A stretch of DNA of 64,000 nt from Adiantum capillus-veneris. Taxonomy: Eukaryota > Streptophyta > Polypodiopsida > Polypodiales > Pteridaceae. Below are positions 1-11,674 of this stretch, in pieces. Each line of letters opens with the position of its first letter. Within the stretch, counting starts at the first letter, position 1. The notes beneath the pieces are model-generated. The model ran no database searches. It had not been told where the DNA came from and saw only the letters and a program-made list of their open reading frames with translations. A program made the position numbers and the translations under genes. Location: positions 130,662,920-130,726,919 of the forward strand of contig CM043964.1 of assembly GCA_014529385.2 (NCBI GenBank), written 5' to 3'.

Positions 1-478
1 TTTATTCTCCAACCTTGAACTTGCAGTAACTATCATTGTCAAAGAGTTTCTCTTCACAAAAAGCTCAATTGCTAAGTGCGGGACCTTAATTTGAGTCAAA
101 GTGTTGCGAATACCCGATAGAACGGTCTCTTCAACATTGCTAAAATTTGATTTTTGCAGCTCATTTTTTTTTGGGTGGTCCAAGAGTTGCTGGAATATTT
201 CCTTCTGTTCATTCCTTGACAATCCTAGTGTTTGCTTGTGCCAACATGCGCTAATATTCTTCCTTGTCCCACCTTTTGATAATCCATCTGCAAAAGAAGG
301 ATGTCTTTCTTTGCTTCTCTGTTCACGTTTCTTTGTAGCCCAATAGTTACAAAGAAAAGCCTGATTAGTGAGACCTCTGAATGGAAGTGCTAATGGGATG
401 TCTTGGACCACCTTTTAGATCGTTGAAAGAGAGCAGTTGTGGATCACCCGAGCAATAATCTCCTGTAGTATTGTCCAT

Positions 479-479
<1 letters not shown>

Positions 480-549
<70 letters not shown>
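480..549. repeat. (GA)n microsatellite
   Basis: Uninterrupted GA dinucleotide tract of about 70 bp. The Ser-Leu and Arg-Glu open frames that cross it are artefacts of the repeat. Confidence 0.95.
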
Positions 550-551
<2 letters not shown>

Positions 552-602
552 GACAATGGCTGTGGAGCTTCCTAGCCTTTGCTGCTTGCTCGCAATGGCT
601 AT

Positions 603-604
<2 letters not shown>

Positions 605-685
<81 letters not shown>
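605..685. repeat. (GA)n microsatellite
   Basis: Second uninterrupted GA tract of about 80 bp, 55 bp after the first. The two are separated by a unique segment, so they may be one tract split by an insertion or two independent expansions. Confidence 0.95.
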
Positions 686-687
<2 letters not shown>

Positions 688-1013
688 GTTGGAACCATAA
701 CCCCCTCTGGTCCCGCCATCACCCCCCACCTTTTCTCGAGAGTGGCATGTTTCAAAAGTTAGAAACGTCTTTAAAAATAAAGAAACATGTGGCCCCTCCC
801 CATTTCCAATTAAAGGGTCCTCTATTTTTACACACATGAACCACCAAGACTATGTTGTGTCAATGATAGTCGTTTTTGTACCACCAAACCATGCTTTTAG
901 CCCTTTATGGCTACAAGATCATGGTGACTCCATCGCTGCTCTGCTGGGTAGGGTGTTATTCATTCCAAAATTGTAGCATGTAAGGTCTGGCTTGGACATT
1001 CAGGTCTGCAAAT

Positions 1014-1304
1014 ATGAGCAAATATATCCCCAAGTATCTAGATTTGAGCATGGGTAGTATTGACGCATACCTAGAAGAATTAGCATTTGCGTCATTTCCA
1101 AAGTCTTGTTACAAGTGTTGTAGAATTGGGCACTATGCAAGGGATGTGGTGACTCGCCCTTCTCAGAGGATCAAGACAACATGGAGGCGGGTCACTAGAG
1201 AGGTTGAGCCTTTTGCGGATGGCAGAAGGATGGAAGTAAAATTTAAACATGTTCTCCATGATTTTGAGTCTTTTTGCAGGATCATTGACATAGTCTTTTC
1301 TTAG
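1014..1304 (+). pseudogene. Zinc-knuckle fragment, retroelement gag-like
   Basis: A 96-codon open frame with the pattern C-x2-C-x4-H-x4 followed by D where the last Cys is expected (CYKCCRIGHYARD). This resembles the CCHC knuckle that retroelement Gag and Gag-like ORF1 proteins use to bind nucleic acid. The preceding acidic stretch and the basic tail do not identify a family. There are no adjacent domains, so it is most likely a fragment of an old element. It could also be a chance open frame. Confidence 0.25.
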
Positions 1305-1421
1305 AGAAATCCATCAAAATTAGAAAAAATTAAACAAGAGACACTGAAATTGGTAGTTCCTATATCTTGAAACAAGTTAAAGGACTATAATAACTAGAAT
1401 AGGAACTCCTTCTAGGGTCTT

Positions 1422-1638
1422 TGTTATTAGAATAAGGGTTGCAAGGTGCACACACAACTTGGACAAGATGAAGAAGCTCAAGGCACACAACACATAGTGT
1501 ATTTCTTAGTGTGCAAATGATGGACGTATATGCAATGCACGATTGGGATGCGGGGGGGGGGGGGACCTCCTAGTGAGGGAAAAAGTGCCTCGATATCCCT
1601 AAGTGTGTTCACACATCACTACCACATGTATGGTAACA
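1422..1638 (-). repeat. 3' LTR of copia element D
   Basis: About 217 bp, matching the 225-227 bp LTRs of elements E and C, with edges TGTT...AACA as read on the plus strand. A run of 13 G (1552-1564) replaces the GGGG-rich segment of the sister LTRs. The adjoining purine-rich block at 1639-1650 is the polypurine tract on the minus strand. Confidence 0.8.
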
Positions 1639-1715
1639 AATCCCCCATGGATTTGATGTGGTGAATGAGAGCTTGCATAAAGTGTATGGGGAAGTGCCAT
1701 GCTTGAAGGACATGA

Positions 1716-3200
1716 TCAATCCACAAAGAGAAGCAAGCTCAAAGTTTTGTGAAAAGCTTTAAATTTCTCACGAGGCAATGCCTTTGGTGAATAGATATGT
1801 AAGATTGTCATGTGTTTGCACATAATCCAAGTTGATCTCTCCTGCTGAGAGTCTCTCCCTGACATAGTGATAATGCACCTCAATGTTCTTTATGCGAGGA
1901 TGAAAAACTAGGTTCCTCACAACTACCAATGTGCTTTGATTCTCAGTGTAGATGATGTTGGCAATGTCCTATCCAACACCCAAATCAGCCATAAGGCGTC
2001 TGAGCCATACACACTCAATCGTAGCTATGAAGGCTGCCCTGCCCTGTACTCAATTTCACAACTGGAAGTGGCATAGTAGGCTGCTTCTTGCTCAACCATG
2101 ATATGCATGACTTTCCAAGCATGAAACAAAAACCACTTGTGCACACTTGTGTGTCACAACAACCAGCCCAGTATGAGTATGAGAAAGCATGCAAATGTGG
2201 CGGCAATGATCCTCCCTTGGGATAAAACAACCCACGATGTAAACTACCACTCAAATAATGAAATATCATGTTAGCAGTTTTCCAATGCTTAGACCCCTTG
2301 GCTATGCATAACTTTGCTAACCTATGAGACTACAACCTAAGTATCCGGCCTCATATTGCATACATAAAATAAGGCATCCAACATGAGTTTGATAAAGAGT
2401 GACATGAGCAAGATCTACAACATCATGAAGACTTAATTTGAAGTTGTTTCCATTGGAGTAGCAATCCTCAAGTCCAAACTCACATAATAATGTCTCAATG
2501 TATCTAGCTTGACACAAAGAAATACCTTCATTACACTACTTAAAGTGTATGCCCAAGTAATGATGCAAACTAAGTCTTCCATCTTGAAAGTAGCATTCAA
2601 TTCAACCTTGAATTCAACAATGTGCATCTAATTAGAACCAATACTCAACAAATCATCTACATACAAAACGATGATGCAATATACATCACCCTCACGTTTG
2701 ACATCCAAAGTGATTTCTATTGGACTGTTACAAAAGCCTTATTTAGCCAGATGAATGTTGGCTTTCTCATTCCAAGCATGAGGAGACTACTTCAACCCAT
2801 ACAAAGCTTTTTTGCCTTTGACTTTTGTTTCCTGTCCTTTCTTGACAAAACATGAGGTTATGTTACATATACTTCCTCAAATATGTCACCATTCAAGCAA
2901 GCAGTAACAATGTCTGATTGATGTACATTCCATCCAAATTGTGTTGCGAAAGCACATAAATGAAAAATAGTCATAGTCAATGTGCATAACCTTTTGCATT
3001 AAGCCTAGCCTTGTAGTGATCAATCTCACCATTCTACTTATGTTTCAAGTTCTAAACCCACTTCATAGCAATGGCCTTTTTGCTAGATAAAAATCACAGT
3101 AATTCCATGTTTCATTCTCTATAAGTGCATCATATTTTGATTGCATTGTACCCATCTATTTTCTAAATTATGTGCTTTATCAAAAGAAAGAGGTTCCTCT
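1716..3200 (-). pseudogene. Element D RNase H and reverse transcriptase, degraded
   Basis: Translation in broken frames gives the copia RNase H signature (YPKGGSLPPHLHAFS, then SCISWLSKKQPT) at 2015-2269. Reverse-transcriptase segments lie between 2310 and 3200. The positions align with the RNase H and RT of sister copy E, including the C-terminal stop at 1716-1718. The second Asp of the usual SDSDWAG motif is changed (SYSYWAG), so the RNase H would be inactive even without the stops. The role in an intact element is reverse transcription of the genomic RNA. Confidence 0.75.
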
Positions 3201-3439
3201 TCATAACATAAACTAGAAACAACCAACGCATAACAATTAACGTATATGAAGGATGGAAAAAACCTAAGAGAGTATGACTAGATTTACTATCACACAAAGT
3301 ATGCACCATCCATTTTTTTCATACCCCTAGCCTCTCCATTCTCAGTCCTTTCTACATCAAGTACATCAACATCATTAATAGGGTGATCCATACTCGATCC
3401 GTACCATTTTCAAAAACCCCCATAGCTTGTAGATGTGCC

Positions 3440-4560
3440 TCATTGGAACTTATTCAAGTTTCCACCATAAAAAAGAGGCAATAGTGTCATAAATGTCTTG
3501 TGAGCTTACGAACAGAATCTTCCACAAATACAACATCTCATGAAACCAAGATACATTTTTTTTGCAAATGGTACAACTTGTAACCTTTGCTTTGAGGACT
3601 ATAACCAACAAAAAAGCATTTGACAGCCTTATCATCCAGTTTTCTATGTTGTGTTTGTGCGCCAAGTTATAAGCTTAACAATCAGAAATGTACATGTGAT
3701 CAATAGATGGCTTTTTATAACGCCATGCTTCATAAGGAGTCATAGGCTACAAGGCTTCGGTAGCCTTATTGTTCAATTTTCTATGCTGCATTTGTGGCAC
3801 CAAAGCATAAGCTAAACAACCAAAAACATGCATGTGATCAATAGATGGCTTTTTATCATGCCATGCTTTGTAAGGAGTCATAGATTGCAAGGCTTTGTTG
3901 GTAGGACACCTGTTAAGTACATAAGTAGCACACATGACAGCCTCAAGCCAAAACAAATGTGGTAAGGCTTCACTCTTGACCATATATCATGCCATCTCCA
4001 TAAGAGACCGGTTTTTTCTTTAAGCAACACCATTTTTCTAAGGTGTATACAACATTGTACATTGGTGTTTTATCCCGCAAAAATGCATTGAATTCATGAG
4101 ACATATACTCCCCCCATCTGAACAAAGGGTGCCCATAGTATTTTTAAAGACATTTTAAGTCATAACTGAAATGGCTTGAAACACACGCTAGCTTTGACTA
4201 GCTATAAGTGGATACACCCATGCATGCCTGGAGTATTCATCAATGAAAGTTACCAAGTATAGGTAATTACCCAAGGATGGAGTTTGCATAGGCCCACAAA
4301 CATCGCTATGCACAAGTTGCAACCTGCATGTAGCCCTTACTGAACCATCCTTTCGAAAATTTGATCATTGCATCTCACCCCAAATACAACCTTCATAAAC
4401 ATTCTTAGAAGGTGCTTCAAGAGGTGGCAAAGAAGCAACCATATCAATTTTTTGCAAACACAGCAAAACAGGCAAAATTTAGATGTCAAAAGCATGCATG
4501 CCAAAGTTTGGCATCTCAAATAGCCATTAAATTTACAATTGTATTTGCAAAATTTTGCGC
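3440..4560 (-). pseudogene. Element D integrase, degraded
   Basis: The longest clean piece (3747-3983) contains a LFWLEAVMCATYVLNRCPT-type sequence and the stretch ending in HVFGCLAYALVPQ, which belong to the C-terminal half of copia integrase. The upstream catalytic core is broken by frameshifts. A tandem duplication of about 138 bp inside this domain (3626-3900) adds a second, diverged copy of part of it. Confidence 0.75.
3626..3900 (-). repeat. ~138-bp tandem duplication in the integrase of D
   Basis: The segment beginning GCCTTATCATCCAG at 3626 recurs in diverged form from 3763. The marker GTGATCAATAGATGG occurs at 3696 and 3834, a period of 138 bp. The duplicate is absent from sister copies E and C, so it arose in D after insertion or in its immediate source copy. 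Confidence 0.8.
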
Positions 4561-5955
4561 ACACTTGTCATACAAAATGAGCTTATACAACCCAACAAAA
4601 AAAATGCTAGATGCAACAATTTCATCACCAAGAGTGAAATCATGAACCGTATATCTATCATCCACAAATTTTGACAACAAGGCCAAGTCTTAAAAGTGCA
4701 AATACCAACAAAAGGTTCTTTTTTATCCATGGTACATAAAGTGCATCAACGAGTGTGAAAGAAATCCCAAAACAACAATTAACACTTTTTTTTGACCGGA
4801 TAAGATGCATTGTTGGCACAAGTGATTGTATTCCCATGAGGGATAGACTTGAGAGAGGCAAACAAATCACTATGCAAATTAATTTGCTTTGTAGCACCGC
4901 TATCAAAGTACCAATCATGTGACATACATGCTATATGGACACAAGGATCATAAGTGCACTCTGCACTAAATGCCCACTCTGCATCTAGATCAACATCACA
5001 ATCTTTGTTAACGAAATATTCTACAATAGCTGCACTGGTGGTAGATCCAGCCTCTTTCTTCTTGGCTTCTTTTGCCTTGAGCTTAGCACATTGCTTTATT
5101 AAGTGATTGTTAGCCTTAAAATAATGGCAACACATCTTCTTGTTGCATTTTTTAGAAAAGTCCCATACGAGTTGTTGCTACTATCAGAAACACTAGACAA
5201 AGGTGATCTGCTACTCACAAAAGAACCATGAAAAGTCACTGCATTGCTATTACCACCTTTTCTTTGAGCAGCAACAAAAACCTATTTGATTGCACGTTGT
5301 TTAGCCATGTTCTTTCTTGAAAGTGACTCTTGTAACAAAAATGTGCATAAGGCATCAAACTTGATAGCTTGAGGGTTTACTTGGGTCATAAGTCTCTAAG
5401 TACTAGCAAAAGTCTACTAAGTCTGACAACGCATCAAGACCAGTCTGCACAAGTGAACTGTGAGAAATAACTTCATCTACATAAATAAGTTGCTCATTGA
5501 TATACTTGATACTAGTAGCAAGAAAAGTGTCCATGTCATCTTCCTCTTGCATAATCTTTGACTCCTACTCTTTATGCAACAATTTGTTTCTCATTGTGAC
5601 TTGCCTAAAGACTAGCCAGAGTATCCCAAGCCTATTTTGCAGATTTCATTGAGAGAATGTAAGGAGTAATAGTGTGCTTCATAGATAATGCAATCAATGC
5701 ATGATCTTGTGCATCTCTAATAGCCTAACGAGATAGTTTAGTTGTAGCCAAAACAACTCTAGCAATAACACACTTGCTAAAACCTGCAACATCCTCAATA
5801 GAGCATGTATCCATAAAAGGGACATACATCAACACTTTGCACAACATTCCAAACTCCCTTTGACACAAGAACATGCATCATCATGTAATCCCACATTGGT
5901 AGTTATCCCCATACAATTTGTTCTCGACAAAAAACATCTTGAAAACATATGTGTT
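4561..5955 (-). pseudogene. Element D gag and protease, degraded
   Basis: The frame at 4779-5135 holds a knuckle of the form C-H-Y-F-x4-H-x4-C, where the second zinc-binding Cys has become Phe, followed about 80 residues later by WYFDSGAT, the copia aspartic protease motif. The rest of gag (5160-5955) is recognisable only by alignment with copy E. The gag start codon region is altered. In an intact element these proteins form the particle and process the polyprotein. Confidence 0.75.
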
Positions 5956-6174
5956 GTTGTCAGTCAATGGCAAGTGACTGCACTAGATGTAAAACTACTC
6001 CAAAAGGTGGAAAACTAACACGTGCTATGTAGCACAACCCAAAGAGGATTGTAAGAGACCTGTTATGTAGAAAACTGCAGTGACAAAGATTTTGCACAAA
6101 AGGACAAAATTGTGTGCGTAGTACTCCTTGATCCTGACATACCCACCTCTATGAGCTGTCCTAAAGTATTAATA
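5956..6174 (-). other. Element D leader, proximal part
   Basis: Non-coding leader between the LTR and gag, aligning with 10751-10960 of element E. It stops abruptly at 6174 where E begins and resumes at 11338. Confidence 0.75.
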
Positions 6175-6401
6175 TGTTGGAATTAGAGTTGCACAGAAAT
6201 GCACATAGCTTGGAGAAAATGAAGGAAGCTCAAGGCACACAATAGAGAGTGTGTTACTTAGTGTGCAATGGAAAGATAGATAGCCCTAGAGTGATGGGCG
6301 TATATACAATGCTCGGGGGGAAAAACCTCCTAAAGAGGGAAAAAATGCCCCAGCGGTCCTCGTGTTTTCACACACATCACTACCACATGTATATGGTAAC
6401 A
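6175..6401 (-). repeat. 3' LTR of copia element E
   Basis: 227 bp, TGTTGG...GGTAACA as read on the plus strand. It closely matches the LTRs of E (11113-11337) and C. The purine tract of the minus strand lies immediately beyond it at 6402-6414. Confidence 0.9.
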
Positions 6402-6476
6402 AATTCTCCCTGGAGTGATGCGGTGAAGGAGAGTTGGCACATGAGTAAAGGGAAGTGCCATGCCCTGAGGACATGA

Positions 6477-7064
6477 TCAGTCCACAAAGGGGAGTAAGCC
6501 TAAAGCTTTGCGGAAAGCTTCAAGCTTCTCACAAGACAATGCCTTTGTGAAAAGATCTGCAAGGTTGTCCTGTGTTGGCACATACGCCAAGCCGATCTCT
6601 CCTGTTGAGAGCCTCTCCCTGACATAGTGGTAATGCACCTCAATGTGCTTTGTGCAAGCATGAAAAACTGCGTTCCTCGCAACTGCCAATGTGCTCTGAC
6701 TGTCAGTGTAGATAGTGTTCGCAGTGTCCTGTCCAACACCCAAATAAGCCATAAGGCGTCTGAGCCATACACACTAAACCGTAGCTGTGAAGACTACCCT
6801 GTACTCAGCCTCACAACTCAAAGTGGCCACAGTAGGTTGCTTCTTGCTCAACCATGATATACATGAACTGCCAAGCATGAAATAAGAACTTCTTGTGGAC
6901 ACTCGTGTGTCAAAACAACCAGCCCAATCTGAGTTCGAAAAAGCATGTAAGTCTGGCAGCAATGATCCCCCCTTGGGATAAAACAAGCCAAGATGTAAAC
7001 TTCCACTAAGGTAGCAGAAAATCCTCTTGATAGCCTGCCAATGCCTAGACCCTGGGCTATGCAT
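6477..7064 (-). pseudogene. Element E RNase H
   Basis: Two overlapping open pieces (6774-7064 and 6477-6752) give the C-terminal copia RNase H. The first contains LHLGLFYPKGGSLLPDLHAF, SNSDWAGC and the CEAEYR segment. The second contains DSQSTLAVARN, then the conserved HIEVHYHYVRERL and the end ...LLPFVD with a stop at 6477-6479. The expected SDSDWAG reads SNSDWAG. A frame change separates the pieces. The function in an intact copy is removal of the RNA strand during reverse transcription. Confidence 0.8.
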
Positions 7065-8140
7065 AAATCTGCTGACCTGTGAGACTGCAAATTGAATATC
7101 TGGCCTCGTGTTGCATACCTAAATTAGGCAGCCAACAACAGTTTGATAAAGAGTGACATTAGCAGGATCGTCAGCACCATGTAGACTCAACTTCAAACCT
7201 GTTTCCATGGGAGTGGCAATAGGTTTGCAATCCTCAAGTCCAAACTTACATAGCAATGTCTCTATGTAACTTTTCTGACACAAGGCAATACTACCATCAC
7301 ACTGCTTAAACTATATACTCAAGTAATGATGCAACATCCCCAAATCTTTCATCTTGAAAGTAGCATTCAAATCAGCCTTAAATTCAGCAATATGTCTCTC
7401 ATTTGGTCCAGTGATCAGCAAATCATCGACATAAAGAACCACAATGAGAAGTACATCACCCTCACGCTTTAAATATAATGTGCTTTCTCTTGGACTGTTA
7501 CGAAAGCCTCGTTTGACCAAATGAGTGTCAACTTTCTCATACCAATCACGAGCAGATTGCTTCAACCCATACAATGCCTTCTTACATTTGCACACTTTGT
7601 CCTCTTATCCTTTTATGACAAAACCGCGAGGCTGCATTACATAAACTTCCTCAATATGTCACCATTCTAGAAAGCAGTAACAATGTCTGATTGATGTACA
7701 TCCCAACCAAAATGAGCTGCTAATGCACATAGAAAACACACAGTAGTCATACGACAAGTGGGAGCAAAAGTCTCTTCATAATCTATTCCTTTTTGCTGTG
7801 CATAACCCTTTGCAACAAGTCGAGCCTTATGGCGGTCGATCTCACCATCCGGCTTGCGTTTCAACTTGTAAACCCACTTCGTACCAATGGCCTTTTTGCC
7901 AAGAGGCAAATCACATAAAGTCCATGTGTCATTTTCTATAAGTGCATCATATTCTGATTGCATGGCAGCCATCCAATTTTCTGAATTCTGTGCTTCATCA
8001 AAAGACAGAGGCTCCTCAACATCATGTAAGCTAGACACAACCAAATCATAACAATCTGATGCATAAGATGCATGGCGAGAGCCTGAACGAGTACAACTAG
8101 ACAAAGGTGCATCCAATTTACTGTCACGCAAAGTGTGCAC
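7065..8140 (-). pseudogene. Element E reverse transcriptase
   Basis: The 7667-8140 piece contains NWMAAMQSEYDALIENDTW, KWVYKLKRKPDG, KARLVAKGYAQQ and HQSDIVTAF, the classic N-terminal half of copia RT (RVT_2 type). The 7311-7595 piece contains KKALYGLKQSARDWYEK and the catalytic YVDD. A stop shared with copy C follows the LSI/LGI residues. A frameshift lies between the two pieces. Confidence 0.85.
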
Positions 8141-8164
8141 CAGCCATTTTGGCCTACCTCTAGC

Positions 8165-9340
8165 CTACTCATTTTCAGCCCTTTCCTCATCAAGTACATC
8201 ATGTACATCTGCATCAGTAATAGGCTGATCTATAACATTTTTAGAAACCCCCATAGGCTGTACATTTGCCTCATTCGAACTGACATTTGTATTTCCACCC
8301 CTGAAAAGAGGCAACAAAGTGTCATAAATGTCATGTGAGCTTACATTACTATCTCTAGTACATGACAGCAAGGGCTGAACAGAATCTTCCACAAACACTA
8401 CATCTCGTGAAACCAGAATACGTTTTGTTTGCGGATGATACAACCTGTAACCTTTGCTTTCAGCACTATAACCAACAAAAATACATTTGACAGCCTTATC
8501 ATCCAATTTTCTGCGTTGTGTTTGTGGCACCAAAGCATATGCCAAACAACCAAAAACACTCATGTGCTCAATAGAAGGCTTTCTATCATGCCATGCTTCA
8601 TATGGAGTAATAGACTGCAAAGCTTTTGTAGAACACCTGTTTAGTACATAAGTAGCACACATGATGGCCTCAAGCCAAAAAGAATGCGGCAAAGCTTGAC
8701 TTTTGACCATACATTGTGCCATTTTTGTAAGTGACCTGTTTTTCCTCTCGACAACACCATTTTGCTGAGTTGTATAAGGCACTGTACATTGGTGTTTTAT
8801 CCCACGACTATCGAGAAATGCATTCAATTCATGAGACATATACTCCCCCCCTCGATTGGAACGGATGGTCCCCATAGTACATTTTGAGACATTTTCAGCC
8901 ATAGCCAGAAATTGTTTGAAGCAAATAAAAACTTCGGACTTCGCTTTAAGCGGAAATACCCATGCATGCATGGAGTAATAAGATCAATGAAAGTCACAAA
9001 GTAAAGGTAATTGCCCAAGGACGGAGTTTGCATGGGCCCACAAACATCACTTTGCACAAGCTGCAACCTTCGTGTGGCCCGAATTGAACCATCATTTGGA
9101 AACTTAGAATGCTACATCTTACCCAAAATACAGCCTTCACAAACATGTTGGACAGGTGCTTCAAGAGGCGACAAAGAAGCAACCATATCAGATCTCCGCA
9201 AACGCAGCAAACTGGCAAAATTCAGATGACCAAAACGTGTATGCCAAAGTTTTGCATCTGAAATAGCCCTTGAATCTGCAACAACATTTGCAAAATTTTG
9301 TCCACACTTGTCATACAAAATTTTGTCCACACTTGGCACA
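8165..9340 (-). pseudogene. Element E integrase
   Basis: The pre-integrase zinc module (LWHTRFGHLNFASLLRL ... CEGCILGKM) is at 9112-9339. The core and C-terminal domain are at 8165-8971, with QQNGVVERKN carrying the catalytic Glu. The second catalytic Asp, normally in S-D-x-G-G-E-Y, is Asn here (SNRGGEY), which alone should abolish DNA joining. The first Asp lies in a frame-shifted stretch near 9060 (DVCGPMQTPS). Confidence 0.8.
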
Positions 9341-10750
9341 AAAGGCCAGATGCAACAATTTCATCACCCAAACTGAGATCATGAACTGTACATCTGTCAT
9401 CCACAAATTTGACTACAAGTCCAAGTCTAGCAAGTGCGGATACAGATAAGTCTAGCAAGTGCGGATACAGACAAGAGATTCTTCTTGATCCCAGGCACAT
9501 AAAGTGCATCAACAAGTGTGAAGGAACTGCCATTTGCAGCAATAAGCACAATCTTTCCAACTCCCTGAACTGGATAAGAGGCATTGTTGGCACAAGTGAC
9601 TGAATTCCCATGAGGGATAGACTCGCGAGAGGTGAACAATTCACGATGTGAGGTAATGTGCTTTGTAGCACCACTGTCAAAATAACACACATGTGAATCT
9701 GCAGCAACAACTGACAAGCATGCATCATGGACAGCAGGATTGTAAGTGCACTCTGTGCTAAAAGCCCATTCTACATCAACACCATCAACATAGTCTCCTT
9801 TCACAGAAGACTCAACAATGGCTGCATTTCTAGTGGAACCAGCATTTGCAGTGGAACCACCCTCTTTCTTCTTAGCCTCATTGGCCTTCAACTTAGGACA
9901 TGACTTGATCAAGTGATCATTAGCTTTACAATAATGGCAACGCATTTTCTTTTTGCCCTGATCACCAGAAATTGTTGCTAGCAGAAGCATTAGGAACATA
10001 ATTTTTTCCACTCGCAGCAGAACCATAAGAAGTGGCTGTATTGCTGTTACCACCCTTTCTCTGAGAAGCAATAAAAGCCTATGCCTAGTCGTGTTTTTTC
10101 TAGAAAGTGACTCTTGCAATAACAATGTGCATAATGCATCAAACTTGACAACTTCAGGATTTCCTTGGGTCATAAGTCTCCAAGTACTAGCAAAAGTCTG
10201 GTAAGAATCCGGTAAGGCATCAAGAACAGTCTGCACAAGGGAACTGCCTGAAATGACTTCACCTGCAGGAATAAGTTGCTCATTGATATCCTTGACACTA
10301 GCAAGGAAAGTGTCCATATTATCTTCCTCATGCATAATCTTTGACTTTAGCTCTTTACGTAGCTAAAGCAATTTTAGCCTCATTGCTACTTGCATAAAGA
10401 CTAGCCATAATATCCCAAGCTTGTTTTGCAGATTTTGCTAAACGGATGTGAGGAACAGTGGTGCGCTTCATAGACAGCGCAATCAATGCATGAGCATGTG
10501 CATCCTTTACATCCCAACGAGCTTGTTCAACAACTCTAATAGCAACAATCCTTGCAGCAAGACCTGCAACATCCTCAACATCGCCTACATCCTCAAAACC
10601 GGGACGTACATCAATGCCCTGCATAATATTCCAGATGCCCTTTGATACAAGAACGTGTTGCATCATATAAGCCCATATAGGGTAATTGTCCCCATCCAAC
10701 CTGTCCTAGACAGCAAACATCTTGAAGACATATGTGTTGTTGTCAACCAT
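9341..10750 (-). pseudogene. Element E gag and protease
   Basis: Gag starts at the ATG at 10748-10750 (MVDNNTYVFKMFAV), then meets a stop after 14 codons that is absent in copy C. The 10355-10699 and 9427-10335 pieces carry the Gag body (YQTFASTWRLM), a perfect CCHC knuckle CHYCKANDHLIKSC, and the protease motif YFDSGATKHIT. Inside gag, upstream of the knuckle, two frame changes replace about 40 residues. A 25-bp tandem duplication (9426-9475) shifts the frame at the end of the protease. Confidence 0.8.
9426..9475 (-). repeat. 25-bp direct duplication in E protease
   Basis: TCTAGCAAGTGCGGATACAG occurs at 9426 and again at 9451, a 25-bp period. It is absent from copy C and introduces a +1 shift, so it is a private inactivating change of E. 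Confidence 0.9.
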
Positions 10751-11093
10751 GGTAAATGTTACACCTGATGTGAAAACTGCTTGAAAATAGAGAAATGAAG
10801 CGAGATCAACACGTGCTATATAACACAAACCGTAGAAGACTATAAGGCACCTGTTATGCAAAAAATGACACTGACAGAAATTCTGCACAAAATGACGAAA
10901 TAGCTTGTGAGGTACTGCTTGTAGTGGAAATGGAGGGTGAAAGGAGCCCGAAGCAGAAATTTGAGCAGACTGAGCTCTACGAGCGCAGCTGAAATATTTG
11001 TCGACCTGCCAAACGCTCGCCAAACCTCACTGTAATTGGAGAAAGTGAGTAGGCATGTGTTGGAGCAGCTGGCGACTAAGCCCGGGAGGATGT

Positions 11094-11110
11094 AACCTGC
11101 TCTGATACCA
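11094..11110 (-). promoter_or_regulatory. Primer binding site of element E
   Basis: On the minus strand this reads TGGTATCAGAGCAGGTT, complementary to the 3' end of plant initiator methionine tRNA, two bases from the LTR edge. It primes minus-strand DNA synthesis. Confidence 0.85.
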
Positions 11111-11112
11111 AT

Positions 11113-11337
11113 TGTTGGAATTAGGGTTGTAGAGAAACACATAGCTTGGAGAAGACGAAGGAAGCTCAAGGCACACAATAGAGAGTGTGTTACTTAGTGT
11201 GCAATGGAAAGATAGATAGCCCTAGAGTGATGGGCGTATATACAATGCTCGGGGGGAAAAACCTCCTAAAGAGGGAAAAGATGGCCCGACGGTCCTAGTG
11301 TGTTCACACACATCACTACCACATGTATATGGTAACA
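11113..11337 (-). repeat. 5' LTR of copia element E
   Basis: 225 bp, nearly identical to 6175-6401. Orientation is fixed by the adjacent primer binding site. Confidence 0.9.
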
Positions 11338-11674
11338 GAATAAACCTATTGACACTCACCAAAGCTCACTCAATTTGAGAAAGTGAGCAAGGGGTGCTGG
11401 CAACGTTGGCGTCTATGCTCAGGACGACGCAACTTGGAGAAGGTGAAGAAGGTCAAGGCACACGATAGAGATTTTATTTCTTAGTGTGAAAATAGAAAGA
11501 TAAGTTAGCGCAAGAGTGATGGCATATATACAATACACCGGGGAAAAACCTCCTAGTGAGGGAAAAAGTATCCCTGCGATCCTAAGTGTGTACTTTGTCC
11601 CTCCTACTGAGGGGAAAAGGGACCCTACAATCCTAAGTGTGTTCACACACATCACTACCACATATATGATAACA
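11338..11674 (-). repeat. Element D leader (distal) and 5' LTR remnant
   Basis: Positions 11338-11436 align with the leader of E just upstream of its primer binding site, proving that D continues after the E insertion. From 11437 the sequence is already inside the LTR. The LTR remnant also contains a duplication of about 50 bp (CCTCCTAGTGAGGG at 11549 and CCTCCTACTGAGGG near 11600), each followed by ATCCTAAGTGTGT. Confidence 0.75.

Larger units (their letters stand above)
1..1421. other. Left flank without a recognisable gene
   Basis: Low-information plant DNA up to the first LTR. It holds two long GA tracts (annotated separately) and one short open frame with a zinc-knuckle-like motif near 1100. 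I see no promoter, tRNA or host gene in the rest. Confidence 0.5.
6175..11337 (-). mobile_element. Ty1/copia element E, complete structure, nested in D
   Basis: Minus-strand element with LTRs at 6175-6401 and 11113-11337, a tRNA-iMet-type primer binding site next to the 5' LTR, a polypurine tract next to the 3' LTR, and gag-protease-integrase-RT-RNase H between them. Flanks are TAATA (6170-6174) and GAATA (11338-11342), a five-base target duplication with one change. It lies inside the leader of element D, which continues on both sides. The reading frame is broken in several places, so this copy is defective but less decayed than D. Confidence 0.9.
1422..11674 (-). mobile_element. Ty1/copia element D, decayed and split by element E
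   Basis: Minus-strand LTR retrotransposon. Its 3' LTR is at 1422-1638 and its 5' LTR remnant at 11437-11674. The body is interrupted at 6174/11338 by a younger copy of the same family. Read on the minus strand, the order is leader, gag with a CCHC knuckle, protease (DSGA), integrase, reverse transcriptase, RNase H, polypurine tract, LTR, which is the copia order. Every coding domain carries stops and frameshifts, so the element cannot be autonomous. About 50 bp covering the primer binding site and the LTR edge are missing at the 5' end. No target duplication could be recognised (GTCTT on the left, TTTGT on the right). Confidence 0.85.

Noticed and set aside
365-839. Overlapping open frames rich in Ser-Leu or Arg-Glu
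   Set aside because: They are translations of the GA/CT microsatellites, with no independent coding evidence.
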